Positions 1 through 11,036 of a DNA stretch of 64,000 nucleotides are shown piece by piece. The notes beneath the pieces are model-generated. The model worked only from the letters and a program-made list of their open reading frames with translations, made no database searches and was not told the DNA's origin. The stretch covers positions 1-64,000 of the forward strand of contig CAMDOO010000004.1 of the NCBI GenBank assembly GCA_945903545.1, written 5' to 3'. Every line of letters starts with the position of its first letter. Positions within the stretch are counted from its first letter, which is position 1. The translations under genes were made by a program, and so were the position numbers. Origin of the DNA: Opitutus sp. GAS368. Its GTDB lineage: Bacteria > Verrucomicrobiota > Verrucomicrobiia > Opitutales > Opitutaceae.

Positions 1-138
1 GGCTTCCCCCTCGTCGCTACCGCTCCTTGGCGCCCCCGGCCGTGACTCGGCGTGCCCGGGGACCGGCTAGGGCGCGGAGCACCGCTGATCCCCCGGTATG
101 GTTCCGGGGAAGCGCACCGCATTCGCGCCTTCGCAAAC

Positions 139-591
139 ATGAAAGTCTACGAAGCCCGTCTGACCTTTAACCTCGTCCGGGAAGGTGAATCGGTAGTCCT
201 TAACACGACAGAAAAATTCGTGGAATACATCCGCGACGCTTACGACGCCAACCCCTGCCAGGAGAGCTTCTGGGTCATCTGTCTTAACCGTAAGCTTCGG
301 CCCATCGGTCGCACGATGACCAGCCTCGGAACGCTAACCGCAACCCTCGTTCACCCTCGCGAGGTGTTTCGGATTGCGATTCTCGCTTCTGCTTCCGCCA
401 TCATCGTGAGCCACAACCACCCCACTGGAGATCCGGCTCCCAGCCAGGCTGACCTGCAAGTCACCCGGCAGCTCCGCGAAAGCGCGAAGGCGTTAGACAT
501 CGAATTTCTCGACCACGTGATCATCGGCAACCGCGAAGATGATCCGGCCGGGCTCGGCTACTATTCATTCCGCGCTTCCGGGTTGATCTGA
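139..591 (+). CDS. RadC-like JAB (JAMM) domain protein
   Basis: A 150-residue protein of the RadC/DUF2466 family. It is only the C-terminal JAB/MPN domain and lacks the helix-hairpin-helix part of full RadC. The metal-binding set is visible: E42, then the HNHPTGD segment with H92 and H94, then D105. I chose ATG 139 because family homology starts there; the frame is open back to position 52, but those residues look unrelated. Short RadC-like proteins are frequent on mobile elements and plasmids, and this one lies 23 nt from a convergent integrase gene. The biochemical role of the family is unsettled; despite the name, a DNA-repair function is not established. Confidence 0.85.
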   Translation: MKVYEARLTFNLVREGESVVLNTTEKFVEYIRDAYDANPCQESFWVICLNRKLRPIGRTMTSLGTLTATLVHPREVFRIAILASASAIIVSHNHPTGDPAPSQADLQVTRQLRESAKALDIEFLDHVIIGNREDDPAGLGYYSFRASGLI

Positions 592-614
592 GGCTCAGTT
601 GCCCTCGACTGCGA

Positions 615-1718
615 TTAGTTGACGCCAGTGTGCACGCCGGGAGAAAGGCGCAGCGAGGGAAGCTGATTGGATGCTTCTACGAGCGGGAGTTGAGTCGCAT
701 CCGTGTACACCCCCATAGTCAGCTTCATGTCGCTGTGGCGCATGAGTTCCATGGCGACCCGGGGAGCCACACCTGCCATGGCCAGCATGGTCCCATAGGT
801 TTTGCGGAGGGCATGGAGATCGACGCGCCGGCCACGTGCGTCAGTGAAGGGGATGCCGGCGGCCGTAAGGTCGCGTTTGAAGGTTGGGACGCGAGGTACC
901 AAACCGCGAAAAACGAAACCTTCCGCTTGCGCATTTGCTGGCCGCAGCGCTTTCACGGCCTCGACCACTTCCGGTCTCAAGTAGTGGACGGATTCGTTGT
1001 GGTTTTTAGAAAGCGAAGATGGCACCCGAAGACGGGCTGGGGACTGTGAGAAATCGAAATCACCCCATTTCAAACCAGCCAGTTCATTCCGGCGAAGACC
1101 GGTGTACATCATGGTCAGGTAGACCGTGGCGCGGTGGACTGGGGCCTTGGCGACCAATTGCCGGGCTTCCTCAACGGAGAGGGAACGGCGAAAACTTCCG
1201 ACGCCGGGATTTCTCACCTTTTCGACCGATTCCAGCGCATCAGCCAAAACCAGCTTTCGCCGTTTCATCCATGCCAGGAAGGTCCGCATACTGCCCAGGC
1301 AATCGTTGACCGACTTGGGAGAAAGCTGACTTTGTTCCCGCCAACTGAGGAAGGATGCTGCGCTGACGTCCCGAACGGTCTCCCATTTGCAGCGCGTGAA
1401 AAGAAGCGGCAGGCTGTGACGGTACTTGTCCACGGTATTGGGAGACAGTCTGTTGGCGGTACAGGCTTCAATGAATGCCGCGTGGTGCTGCAACAACGGG
1501 GTGCGCAAAGCCTCGCGAGTTGTCTTGGGGATATCGACGCCGTGGGTTTCTCGCTCCAAGTCCCTGACCAGATCGCGCATTTTTTCTTCCGCTACGCGCC
1601 GATCTGTAACGTGGAGTGGAAAGGTCTTAGCCCGCGGCCATTCGTCGAGCCGGATGCGGGCCGACCAGAGGCGGGATTTATCTCCGCCCCGCGAGGGCTG
1701 GAAAAGAAACCGAATCAT
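615..1718 (-). CDS. Tyrosine-type site-specific recombinase (integrase)
   Basis: A 367-residue phage-type integrase that would cut and rejoin DNA at attachment sites through a 3'-phosphotyrosine intermediate. An N-terminal arm- and core-binding region (about residues 65-165) precedes the catalytic domain. The active-site residues are all present: R209 in TGLRRNEL, K238, H302 and R305 in HALRKTY, H328 in MRHSD, and Y338 in MGVYTD, so it appears intact. Its 5' end overlaps the excisionase-like gene by 4 nt (ATGA), so the two should be cotranslated. Together they mark an integrated element; a tRNA-Gly 3'-end fragment at 25.7 kb is a candidate far end. Confidence 0.92.
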   Translation of the reverse strand: MIRFLFQPSRGGDKSRLWSARIRLDEWPRAKTFPLHVTDRRVAEEKMRDLVRDLERETHGVDIPKTTREALRTPLLQHHAAFIEACTANRLSPNTVDKYRHSLPLLFTRCKWETVRDVSAASFLSWREQSQLSPKSVNDCLGSMRTFLAWMKRRKLVLADALESVEKVRNPGVGSFRRSLSVEEARQLVAKAPVHRATVYLTMMYTGLRRNELAGLKWGDFDFSQSPARLRVPSSLSKNHNESVHYLRPEVVEAVKALRPANAQAEGFVFRGLVPRVPTFKRDLTAAGIPFTDARGRRVDLHALRKTYGTMLAMAGVAPRVAMELMRHSDMKLTMGVYTDATQLPLVEASNQLPSLRLSPGVHTGVN

Positions 1719-1948
1719 GAGGCGTCCCTCACGTCAGTCCGGTCCAGGCAAAGACGGTCCAGGTACGTCGACAGATCGTCACGAGGCACGCGCGATGCGC
1801 GCCCAATTTTTACGGGCCGAGGGAAAGCTCCGGCTGAAATGAGTCGGTTGAGTGTGCGTTTCGAGATCGCGAGCGTGGCGGCAGCCTGCTGCAGGGTGAG
1901 GAGGGTCGGGTTTGGTTCGAAGTTGGGCTTTTCGGATGGCTTTCGCAT
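1715..1948 (-). CDS. Excisionase/AlpA-like helix-turn-helix protein
   Basis: A 77-residue DNA-binding protein with a MerR/excisionase-type winged helix between about residues 15 and 65. The visible signature is LTLQQAAATLAISKRTLNRLI, a basic linker, then PRPVKIGRASRVPRDDLSTYL, which fits the HTH_17 pattern of an R/W-rich hairpin followed by a final helix. It sits directly upstream of the integrase with an ATGA overlap, the usual place for a recombination directionality factor. It could act as excisionase, as regulator of the integrase, or both; sequence alone does not decide. Confidence 0.82.
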   Translation of the reverse strand: MRKPSEKPNFEPNPTLLTLQQAAATLAISKRTLNRLISAGAFPRPVKIGRASRVPRDDLSTYLDRLCLDRTDVRDAS

Positions 1949-2620
1949 GGATTACGAGAATGCCGTCAGGTACTGACGCGCGTTCTGCCGAATCCGTGCT
2001 GCCTGTCCCCCAACGGAGTTGGTTGGATTGCGAGGATCTGTCGTGGAGCCCCAACCGACAGTCTCTAGATTGGGCCGAATGTGACCTAATCCGGAAAATA
2101 ATCGAGCCGATTTGAACCTGCGCGTGCCGGGGAAATGCCGTCGCGTGGTCTGAAGCGCCCGGCGGCCTTTTTGGGGCCGCCCTGGCTTTCGACACGGGTT
2201 TATCGAATGGAACTCCTGGCCGACTATGTCCCGTTACTTCCCGAACAACGCATTCCACGAAACAGCAGTAACCGAGAAATGAAGCAACTGATGACCAATG
2301 CGTCCCTTCAAAGCCTCAAAATTTCTCCCCCCCAAAGCCTCTGACCAACTCCAAATCAGTTCCAAGACGACTCAGACTGTGAGCATCTGCCTTGAACCTA
2401 TCATCTCCAAAATGCGTGACACGCCACCCCTAACGATTGTTAGGCCCGCCAAGCGGGTGCCACCACTACATCACCACTCGCTCACCACTACCTCGTCACC
2501 AGGTCGGCGGTAACCCATAAGATTTGTGATTTACATAAACCCATTAAGAACGCGTCCGGGGCCGTGATCCGGCCCATTCCAGAGCCCGGCGGAATGGGGG
2601 AAGAACGGGTCGTCGGTAGC
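1949..2620. other. Intergenic stretch without a convincing gene
   Basis: About 670 nt between the leftward excisionase/integrase pair and the AraC-type gene. The short open frames here have no recognisable domain. A GC hairpin with 7-bp arms lies at 2161-2181 (GGCGGCC and GGCCGCC, loop TTTTTGG) without a downstream T tract. A CACCACT-rich microrepeat lies around 2460-2505. The base composition is more AT-rich than the flanking genes, in keeping with an element boundary or with promoter DNA for the excisionase gene. Confidence 0.5.
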
Positions 2621-2678
2621 TTTGGCAAGTAATTTGGCGTCTTCTGCTAGTTACAGGCGAGGGATTGTGGCGTAGAGT
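2621..2678 (+). promoter_or_regulatory. Putative operator and promoter of the AraC-type gene
   Basis: Two direct TTTGGC half-sites 12 nt apart (2621-2626 and 2633-2638) are followed by a sigma70-like promoter: -35 GTTACA at 2650-2655, a 17-nt spacer, and -10 TAGAGT at 2673-2678. The same arrangement, with 27 of 32 bases identical over the operator and -35, occurs at 9630-9683 before the hydrolase gene. Transcription would start about 5 nt before ATG 2690, giving an almost leaderless mRNA. Confidence 0.5.
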
Positions 2679-2689
2679 GTTTTTTGCCG

Positions 2690-4799
<2,110 letters not shown>

Positions 4800-4904
4800 T
4801 CACAACGCACCTATTCCAGATGTCATTTCTAAAGCGGCGTTCTCGCGCCCTGCCTCCTGCCTGATCACCCCGAAATTTAAAGCGCCCAATAAAGCCATCC
4901 AATC

Positions 4905-5387
4905 ATGAGCCAATATACCCTCACCGTTAACGGGCAGTCCCGCAGTGTGGACGTCGCCCCCGAGACCCCGCTGCTGTGGGTGCTCCGCGACAGTCTCGAT
5001 CTCGTCGGCACCAAGTTCGGCTGCGGCATCGGCCAGTGCGGCGCTTGCACCGTGCATCTTAATGGTACGCCGACCCGTGGCTGCATCACTCCGATCTCCG
5101 CCGTGGGTTCCCAGCGCGTGACCACGATCGAGGGCCTCGCCGCCAACCCGGCGCAGCTTCATCCCCTGCAGCAGGCCTGGATCGAGCAGGACGTTCCGCA
5201 ATGCGGCTACTGCCAGGCCGGCCAGATCATGACCGCCGCCGCGCTGTTGCGCGACAAACCCCAGCCGACCGATGCCGACATCGACTCCGCCATGGCCGGC
5301 AACCTCTGCCGCTGCGCCACGTACGTCCGCATCCGCTCCGGAATTCACCGCGCTGCCGAGCTCGCCGCTCAAGGAGGTGCGCGATGA
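4905..5387 (+). CDS. iorA: Isoquinoline 1-oxidoreductase-type small (2Fe-2S) subunit, copy 1
   Basis: A 160-residue electron-transfer subunit of a xanthine-oxidase-family molybdenum hydroxylase. The plant-type [2Fe-2S] cluster ligands are C40, C45, C48 and C60 (CGIGQCGAC then C). The second, helical [2Fe-2S] cluster uses C100, C103, C135 and C137 (CGYC then CRC). It has no signal peptide and would be co-exported with the large subunit. Its stop codon overlaps the iorB1 start by 4 nt, so the pair is coupled. The protein is nearly identical to copy 2 at 15339 (one substitution plus a different C-terminal tail) although the neighbouring large subunits differ widely. No FAD subunit is present, as is usual for the Ior type. 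Confidence 0.93.
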   Translation: MSQYTLTVNGQSRSVDVAPETPLLWVLRDSLDLVGTKFGCGIGQCGACTVHLNGTPTRGCITPISAVGSQRVTTIEGLAANPAQLHPLQQAWIEQDVPQCGYCQAGQIMTAAALLRDKPQPTDADIDSAMAGNLCRCATYVRIRSGIHRAAELAAQGGAR

Positions 5388-7927
5388 AACCCCTCCCCCT
5401 CCTCTCCAAGGAAATCGATCGCCGTAGTTTCCTCCGCGTCTCCGCCCTGGCGGGCGGTGGCATGATGCTCGGGTTCTATACGAGCAAGCTCTCCGCCGCG
5501 GACGCCGCCTCAGTCGCAGCGGGACAGCCCACGACCGGCGCGACCGGGGACTTCTCCCCCAACGCCTTCGTCCGGATCTCTCCAAATGGTACCGTGACGA
5601 TCACGGCCCATAAGACGGAAATGGGCCAGGGCATCATCACTTCTCTGCCCATGATCGTGGCGGAGGAACTCGACGCCGACTGGAAGTCCGTCCGAATCGA
5701 TGCCGGCAGACACAGCACCACCTTCCCCGGTCAGGCCACGGCCGGAAGCTCCTCCACCCCCGGCAGCTATGCCATGATGCGCCAGCTCGGCGCCACCGCG
5801 CGTGCCATGCTGGTGGAAGCCGCGGCCCAGACGTGGGGCGTGCCCGCCACGGAATGCACCACAGCTGCTGGCGTCGTTACGCACGCTACATCCGGCCGCA
5901 AAGCCGGTTATGGCGAACTCGTCGCCAAGGCCGCGACGCTGCCCGTCCCCGCGGCCAACACGGTCGCCTTGAAGGACCCCAAGGATTTCAAGCTCCTCGG
6001 CACCCGCGTCGGCGGCTACTACAATCCCGACATCGTGACCGGCAAGCCGCTCTTCGGCATCGACCAGAAGGTCCCGGGCATGCTCCACGCCGTCTACGTG
6101 AAATGTCCCGTCTTCGGCGGCAAGCCGACCGGCGCCAACCTGGAGAAGATCCGGACGCTCCCCGGCGTGAAACAGGCCTTCCTCGTCGAGGGTCGACCGA
6201 ATCTCGTCGGCCTCCTTCCCGGAATCTCGATCGGGGTTGAGCCCGGGGTTGCGATCGTGGCCGACTCAACCTGGGCCGCGCTCAGTGCCCGCCAGCAACT
6301 CGAAGTGACTTGGGACGAAGGCCGCTTCGCCAACGATAGCACCGCCAGCTTCAACCGGCAGGCGGCGGAAATCGGCGTGAAGCCCGACGGCCAGACCGTC
6401 GCGCGCAACGACGGCGATGCCGTCGCCGCGCTCGCCACCGCCGCCAAAACAGTCGAGGCCACCTACATTTATCCCTTCATCAGCCACGCCAACATGGAGC
6501 CGCAGAACACGCTGGCTTACGTGCAGGGCGACCGCGCTGAGATCTGGTCCCCGACCCAGCATCCCCAAGGCGCGGCCCAGGCGGTTGCGGCTCTGCTCGG
6601 CTGCCCCATCGGCAACATCAAGGTCAACATCGCGCGCATGGGCACCGGTTTCGGCCGGCGCTACATCTCCGATTTCGCCGCCGAGGCGGCGGCGATTTCC
6701 AAGCAGGCCAATGCCCCGATCAAGCTGCTGTGGACCCGCGAGGACGACATGCAGCACGACTTCTACCGTCCCGGCGGATATCACTTCCTCAAGGGCGGAG
6801 TCGATGCCGCCGGCAAGCTCGTGGCCTGGCAGAACCATTTCGTGACCTTCGGTTCGATGACGGCCGGTCGCGGTGGCGGCGCCCCAACCCTGTCTCCAGG
6901 TGACGGCGGCAACCTGGGCGGCGGCGGCGCCTTTCCCGCCCGCTATGTGCCGAACTTCCGCTCGGTGCAGACCGTGCTTGAAACCAATATTCCGATCGGC
7001 CCTTGGCGCGATCCGGGCCACAATGCCTTCGGTTTCGTGCTGGAGAGTTTCGTTGACGAGATGGCGCACGCGGCGGGCAAGGATCCGCTCCAGTTCCGCC
7101 TCGATTTGCTCGCCACGACGCCTCTGCCCAATCCGGTTCCAGCCGGTCGTGGCGGTTTCCCTGGCGCTCCCGGAGCCCCCGGTGCCGGCGGACCTCCTCC
7201 CGGTGCCGGCGGCCCCCCCGCGGCGGGCGCTCCTCCGGCTCCTGCCGGCGGTGCTCCGGCTGGCGCGGGTGCTCCTCCCGCCATTGCGGGTGCCGCTCCT
7301 GCGGGTGGCCCCCCTGCTGCCGTTGCCGGCGGTCCTGGTGGCCCTGCCGGAGCTCCTCCCGGCGGCGCGCGTGGTGGTGGCGGGGGTGGTGGTTTCGGCG
7401 GCGGCTTGAATGTCGACCGTTTCCGCGGCGTCCTCCAACTCGCAGCTGAAAAAGCCGCTTGGGGTAAACGGTATGACCGCGGCCAGGGCGCGGGCATTGC
7501 CGCCTACACCAGCATGCAGGGTTACGCCGCCTATGTGGTCGAGGTGACGGTCTCCCGAACCGGAACGCTTAAGGTCGACCGCGTCGTCGCGGCGATCGAT
7601 GTCGGCCGCCAAATCGTAAACCTCAGCGGCGCCGAGGCCCAGGTCCAAAGCTCGATCATCGATGCGCTCAGCGCGGCATGGTATGCCGATCTCACCCTCG
7701 ACAAGGGGCGGATCGTCCAGGGCAACTTCGCCGAGTATTCGCTGCTCCGGATGCCCCAGGCGCCCAAGATCGAGATCAACTTCATCAAGTCGGACAATAA
7801 TCCGTCCGGCTTGGGTGAGATTGGCGTCCCGCCCCTCGCGCCCGCCGTGGCCAACGCGATCTTCGCCGCCACTGGCAAGCGGATCCGCGAAATGCCTTTC
7901 AGCAAGACGAACCTGAGCTGGAGCTGA
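5384..7927 (+). CDS. iorB: Isoquinoline 1-oxidoreductase-type molybdopterin-binding large subunit, copy 1
   Basis: An 847-residue catalytic subunit that hydroxylates N-heterocycles or oxidises aldehydes, using a molybdenum-pterin cofactor. A twin-arginine signal starts with DRRSFLRVS at residues 12-20, followed by a Gly-rich hydrophobic stretch, so the folded holoenzyme is exported by Tat. The conserved base Glu is E812 in GLGEIG. Residues about 586-675 are a 90-residue Gly/Pro/Ala-rich collagen-like insertion that is far shorter in paralogues iorB2 and iorB3. Start ATG 5384 has the good ribosome site AAGGAGG and overlaps iorA1 by 4 nt. The likely redox partner is a periplasmic cytochrome c. 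The real substrate is unknown. Confidence 0.92.
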   Translation: MKPLPLLSKEIDRRSFLRVSALAGGGMMLGFYTSKLSAADAASVAAGQPTTGATGDFSPNAFVRISPNGTVTITAHKTEMGQGIITSLPMIVAEELDADWKSVRIDAGRHSTTFPGQATAGSSSTPGSYAMMRQLGATARAMLVEAAAQTWGVPATECTTAAGVVTHATSGRKAGYGELVAKAATLPVPAANTVALKDPKDFKLLGTRVGGYYNPDIVTGKPLFGIDQKVPGMLHAVYVKCPVFGGKPTGANLEKIRTLPGVKQAFLVEGRPNLVGLLPGISIGVEPGVAIVADSTWAALSARQQLEVTWDEGRFANDSTASFNRQAAEIGVKPDGQTVARNDGDAVAALATAAKTVEATYIYPFISHANMEPQNTLAYVQGDRAEIWSPTQHPQGAAQAVAALLGCPIGNIKVNIARMGTGFGRRYISDFAAEAAAISKQANAPIKLLWTREDDMQHDFYRPGGYHFLKGGVDAAGKLVAWQNHFVTFGSMTAGRGGGAPTLSPGDGGNLGGGGAFPARYVPNFRSVQTVLETNIPIGPWRDPGHNAFGFVLESFVDEMAHAAGKDPLQFRLDLLATTPLPNPVPAGRGGFPGAPGAPGAGGPPPGAGGPPAAGAPPAPAGGAPAGAGAPPAIAGAAPAGGPPAAVAGGPGGPAGAPPGGARGGGGGGGFGGGLNVDRFRGVLQLAAEKAAWGKRYDRGQGAGIAAYTSMQGYAAYVVEVTVSRTGTLKVDRVVAAIDVGRQIVNLSGAEAQVQSSIIDALSAAWYADLTLDKGRIVQGNFAEYSLLRMPQAPKIEINFIKSDNNPSGLGEIGVPPLAPAVANAIFAATGKRIREMPFSKTNLSWS

Positions 7928-7939
7928 TGTGTCCACTGC

Positions 7940-7967
7940 GCGCGCCATCGTCGATGGGATGGCGCGC
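7940..7967. terminator. Bidirectional hairpin between convergent genes
   Basis: A perfect 10-bp stem (GCGCGCCATC at 7940-7949, GATGGCGCGC at 7958-7967) with an 8-nt loop lies between the convergent iorB1 and flavodoxin genes. There is no long T tract, so its strength as an intrinsic terminator is uncertain, but its position fits a shared terminator. Confidence 0.6.
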
Positions 7968-7980
7968 CGCTGCGGCATTC

Positions 7981-8565
7981 TTATTTCGTAATGGCCACCT
8001 TGCCGAGCCATTCGGTGACGGTCGTCAGCGTGCGTCGCTCCTGATCGGCTTCCATCGTGAGGCCGGTGAGGATCCGCGCCCGGGGCGCATGCCGCGCCAC
8101 GACGGCCAGGCTGTTGCCCAGACCGTAGCCACCATGGGTGATAAATGGGATCAGAGTTTTACCGGACAGATCGTGGTTGGATAGAAATGACCGAATCACC
8201 GGCGGCGCCGTTTCGCCCCAGATCGGGAAGCCGAGAAAAAGCGTTTCAACTGACCCGAGATCCGGGACGAGACTCTTGAGCGGTGGCTCATAACTGCGGT
8301 CTCGCTCCTGGCGCGCCTGCTCGACCGTCTGTTCATAATCGTCGGGATAAGGCGTGACCGACAGGATCTCGAAAATCCGGGTGCGCAGCGCCCGCTGAAT
8401 CTGCCCGGCGATCACCCGCGTGTTCCCACTGCGGGAGAAATAGGCGACGAGGATCTTTCCGGGCGGTGTCGCCACCGAAGGCGCGGCGGCGATCGCGGCT
8501 GTCAGCGGCAGCAGCCCGAGCGCGACCAATACTTCGCGACGAGATAAAGCGGTGCGTGCATTCAT
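7981..8565 (-). CDS. Exported flavodoxin family protein
   Basis: A 194-residue flavodoxin-like FMN protein. The N-terminus has a Tat-like signal (SRREVLVALG then a hydrophobic stretch to about residue 28). The flavodoxin fold follows: the phosphate-binding loop YFSRSGNTR near residues 42-50, the aromatic flavin loop FPIWGETAPP, and the third FMN-binding segment ITHGGYGLGNS. Such proteins carry electrons or act as small quinone or flavin reductases. It is convergent with iorB1 and is likely part of the same regulated module. A decayed second copy lies at about 21570-21851, next to a decayed aldo/keto reductase. Confidence 0.88.
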   Translation of the reverse strand: MNARTALSRREVLVALGLLPLTAAIAAAPSVATPPGKILVAYFSRSGNTRVIAGQIQRALRTRIFEILSVTPYPDDYEQTVEQARQERDRSYEPPLKSLVPDLGSVETLFLGFPIWGETAPPVIRSFLSNHDLSGKTLIPFITHGGYGLGNSLAVVARHAPRARILTGLTMEADQERRTLTTVTEWLGKVAITK

Positions 8566-8566
8566 C

Positions 8567-8612
8567 GGTATACTTTTTTTGGACCACGGGCTTCGGATTC
8601 GGTGACGCCAAA
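8567..8612 (-). promoter_or_regulatory. Possible third copy of the AraC-type operator
   Basis: Read on the minus strand, TTTGGCGTC (8612-8604) is followed after exactly 31 nt by TATACC (8572-8567). This is the same spacing as TTTGGCGTC to the -10 box at 2633-2678 and 9638-9683. The upstream half-site is poor, and the -10 lies only 1 nt before the annotated flavodoxin ATG, so this copy is weaker than the other two. Confidence 0.25.
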
Positions 8613-8729
8613 CGAACCATTACACAGCTCCCGCGGCTAAGTGGGAAAGGTAGGACGGAAGACGTAGGATGTCCCCCGATGGTTCATTGCGGCCCGACCG
8701 GCTATCTTTTCCACCGATTCTCCGATTTC

Positions 8730-9206
8730 ATGAAAAACCAATTTATCGCCTGTCTCATCCTTGCCACTTCTATGCTCGTTTCGACCGGGGGTGGCGCTGA
8801 AGAAAAGGCCGTTCCTTCCGCGAAGGAAGCGGAGGTGGCCACGATTCCTGGAACGACCGGCAGCGTGGTCGAGATTGAGGCAATGAAGGCAACTCCGTTC
8901 GAGCGGCGGGCGGACTTCGTCGCCCGCATGACCCAGCTCACAGCGCTGGTCGACGGCCGCATCGCCGAGTTGTCGGCGCGAGAAGCGGCGCGCAAGACCG
9001 ACTGGCCGGCGGACTGGACCCAGGCGATGCGTTCGCTGCGCGACGCCCGAAGCGCGCTGGAATCTGCGACGAAGGAATTGCCTTCAGCCTCCGCCGAACT
9101 CTGGATTGCCACTCGCGACAAGACCGTCCGCGCGCTTCAAGGGGTCTCGGACGCCATCGACAAAGTGAAGCGGCTGACAATGCCCGCGGGTTCACCGTCT
9201 AATTAA
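8730..9206 (+). CDS. Small exported protein of unknown function
   Basis: A 158-residue protein I do not recognise. Residues 1-23 form a signal peptide (MKNQFIACLILATSMLVSTG). The rest is charged, Ala/Glu-rich and predicted helical, with several heptad-like segments between about residues 55 and 150, so a periplasmic helical bundle is likely. I chose ATG 8730 because the signal peptide starts there. It is transcribed away from the flavodoxin gene and lies 57 nt before the pterin dehydratase gene, so both could share a transcript. No enzyme motif or metal-binding motif is visible. Confidence 0.65.
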   Translation: MKNQFIACLILATSMLVSTGGGAEEKAVPSAKEAEVATIPGTTGSVVEIEAMKATPFERRADFVARMTQLTALVDGRIAELSAREAARKTDWPADWTQAMRSLRDARSALESATKELPSASAELWIATRDKTVRALQGVSDAIDKVKRLTMPAGSPSN

Positions 9207-9263
9207 GCAGGTTAAAAAGACCGGTCATTTGATGGGGCCAAAGCTGCGGAGGAGGGTGTTGGC

Positions 9264-9737
9264 ATGAGCAAGCCCCTTCTCCCAAAGAAAATGTTGGCGG
9301 AGCTCGAGGCGCTCCCAGGCTGGGCCTTCAAGCGCGAGGCCTTGGAGAAGACGTTCACGTTTGGTTCGTTTCGCGAAGCGATGAGCTTCATGGGCCGCGT
9401 CGCCTTCGAGGCCGAGGAGCTGAATCATCACCCGGACTGGAAAAACAGCTACAACCGCGTGTCCATCCGGCTCTCCACGCACGTCGCCGGCAGCAAGGTG
9501 ACGAAGCTGGACGTCGAGCTCGCGCGGCGGGTCGAAACAATTTCGTGGGGGGGGGTAGGCCCCAGTCGACTCCGAGCCTTGGCCTTGCGTGGCGAATTTA
9601 GCGCCCCGCTCACGACCGTGGCGGATTCGGCAAGTTATTTGGCGTCCGTCGCTAGTTACACGGCTATTTTTTCGAAGTATACTGCGACGCGTTTGACCCT
9701 TGGGAATGCGATCCAGGCTGCTCCCCCATTCGACTAA
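9264..9737 (+). CDS. Pterin-4a-carbinolamine dehydratase, C-terminally extended by a G-run shift
   Basis: Residues 1-96 are a complete pterin-4a-carbinolamine dehydratase (PhhB/DCoH family), with the active-site motif EELNHHPDW and the conserved RVSIRLSTH segment. These enzymes dehydrate 4a-hydroxy-tetrahydropterins, and some members cluster with molybdopterin genes, which fits this locus. The family normally ends near the position of TISWGG. Here nine G at 9547-9555 carry the frame past a TAG at 9556-9558; with eight G the protein would stop at about 98 residues. The extra 60 residues have no homology and overlap a promoter-like site at 9626-9683, so the extension is probably not native. A good ribosome site (GGAGGAGG) precedes ATG 9264. 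Confidence 0.82.
   Translation: MSKPLLPKKMLAELEALPGWAFKREALEKTFTFGSFREAMSFMGRVAFEAEELNHHPDWKNSYNRVSIRLSTHVAGSKVTKLDVELARRVETISWGGVGPSRLRALALRGEFSAPLTTVADSASYLASVASYTAIFSKYTATRLTLGNAIQAAPPFD
9626..9683 (+). promoter_or_regulatory. Putative operator and promoter of the hydrolase gene
   Basis: Half-sites TTCGGC (9626-9631) and TTTGGC (9638-9643) lie 12 nt apart. They are followed by -35 GTTACA (9655-9660), a 17-nt spacer and -10 TATACT (9678-9683). The block matches 2621-2678 before the AraC-type gene in layout and in 27 of 32 bases from GGCAAGT to GTTACA. It sits about 100 nt before the hydrolase start. Confidence 0.55.
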
Positions 9738-9785
9738 GAAAACTCGTTTTAACTTTCGCCTCGGAAAAGGACGGCCCGAAAAAAA

Positions 9786-11036
9786 ATGAATGCCAAAATT
9801 CTCCTCTGGCTGGCAATGCCCGCCATGCTCCTCGCGCCGGCAAAGGCGGCCGCGGCGGCTGGAGCGGCCACTTCGGTTGGGCCTGATGTGACCGGCGGCA
9901 TTCCATTTCGCATGGGCCGGGCCAACACCTTGGCTTTCACCGTCGGCGATGGCGGGACGGGGCCCTTCAAGGCCGTGCTGATGGGTGAGGCTTCTCTGCC
10001 CACGCACGCGGTTTATCGTCCGGCAGACCTCGGTCCATTCGGGCAGGACCAAAAGCTGCCGGTCGTGCTCTGGGCCAATGGGGGTTGCCGGAACAGCTCG
10101 GGGGAATTTCGCAATTTTCTCAGCGAGGTCGCGTCGCATGGATTCATCATTGTGGCGATCGGGCCGGCCCTCTCCGCGGCGACGATGTCGTCGGAGGCCC
10201 CGGTCTACGCTTCGCAGACGAGCGACTACTGGGTTGGGCTGGACTGGGTTGTCCGGGAGAATCAGCGGCCGGGCAGCGAATATTTCGGCAAGGTCGACAC
10301 CGCGAAGGTGGCGGTCATGGGCCAATCCTGTGGGGGCGTGCAGGCGCTCGAGGCCTCGCTCGATCCGCGTGTCACCACGAGTGTGATCTGGAACAGCGGG
10401 GTTGTCGCCCGGACGGGAAATTTCACTCCGCCGCAGCAGGCCGCCATCACCGCGGCCCAGGCCACCTTCGCCGCGCGGACCGCCGCTGTGCCCGAGGCGC
10501 GTCGCGCGGTCCTGGCGGCCAGCCTGACCTTTCCCCGTTCCGATGCGGCCATCACTTCCGCGCTCGAGTCGCTCGCCGCCGCCGATCAATCATTGGCGCT
10601 CGCCCAGGCGGCGGCCCTCGAGAAAATTCAGGCGTCGCCGAACCGGCTGACGGCCGAGCAGCGTCCCCTGCTGGGCGGGCCGCTCAACGGGCCCGCCATG
10701 ACGCGCGCGATGCTGCAGCAACTGCATGCGCCCATTGCGTATTTCATCGGCGGGCCCGGTGACCTGGCCTTTCCGCTCTCCGAGGCGGACTTCGCCGAGA
10801 TCAACCATGTTCCCCTCCTGCGGGCCAATCTGGACGTGGGACATTATCCCGCGACTTATCGCCAGCCAAACGGGGGCGCCTTTGCCCAAGCCGGTGTCCA
10901 GTGGTTGAAGTGGCAGCTCCGCGGCGACGCGGCCGCCGGCGAGTACTTCACCGCCGACCGCGCCGGAATTTCCGCCGACCCGGCCTGGACCGTGGAGAAA
11001 AAGAATCTCCGCCCTGTCACGGGACCGGCCCGCTGA
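9786..11036 (+). CDS. Exported alpha/beta hydrolase
   Basis: A 416-residue protein with a signal peptide (about residues 1-24, Ala-rich) and an alpha/beta-hydrolase fold. The nucleophile is S181 in the elbow MGQSCGG, and the oxyanion-hole segment LWANGGC lies near residue 98. The catalytic His is probably in NLDVGHYPATY near the C-terminus. Residues about 215-300 form a long Ala-rich helical insertion, likely a lid. It resembles dienelactone-hydrolase or esterase-type proteins. It has its own promoter-like block at 9626-9683 and lies between the iorAB1 genes and the PQQ dehydrogenase gene, so a role in opening or releasing the substrate of the oxidoreductases is possible but unproven. Confidence 0.8.
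   Translation: MNAKILLWLAMPAMLLAPAKAAAAAGAATSVGPDVTGGIPFRMGRANTLAFTVGDGGTGPFKAVLMGEASLPTHAVYRPADLGPFGQDQKLPVVLWANGGCRNSSGEFRNFLSEVASHGFIIVAIGPALSAATMSSEAPVYASQTSDYWVGLDWVVRENQRPGSEYFGKVDTAKVAVMGQSCGGVQALEASLDPRVTTSVIWNSGVVARTGNFTPPQQAAITAAQATFAARTAAVPEARRAVLAASLTFPRSDAAITSALESLAAADQSLALAQAAALEKIQASPNRLTAEQRPLLGGPLNGPAMTRAMLQQLHAPIAYFIGGPGDLAFPLSEADFAEINHVPLLRANLDVGHYPATYRQPNGGAFAQAGVQWLKWQLRGDAAAGEYFTADRAGISADPAWTVEKKNLRPVTGPAR

Noticed and set aside
2455-2510. CACCACT microrepeats as replication iterons
   Set aside because: Only a few irregular copies occur and no replication initiator gene is nearby.
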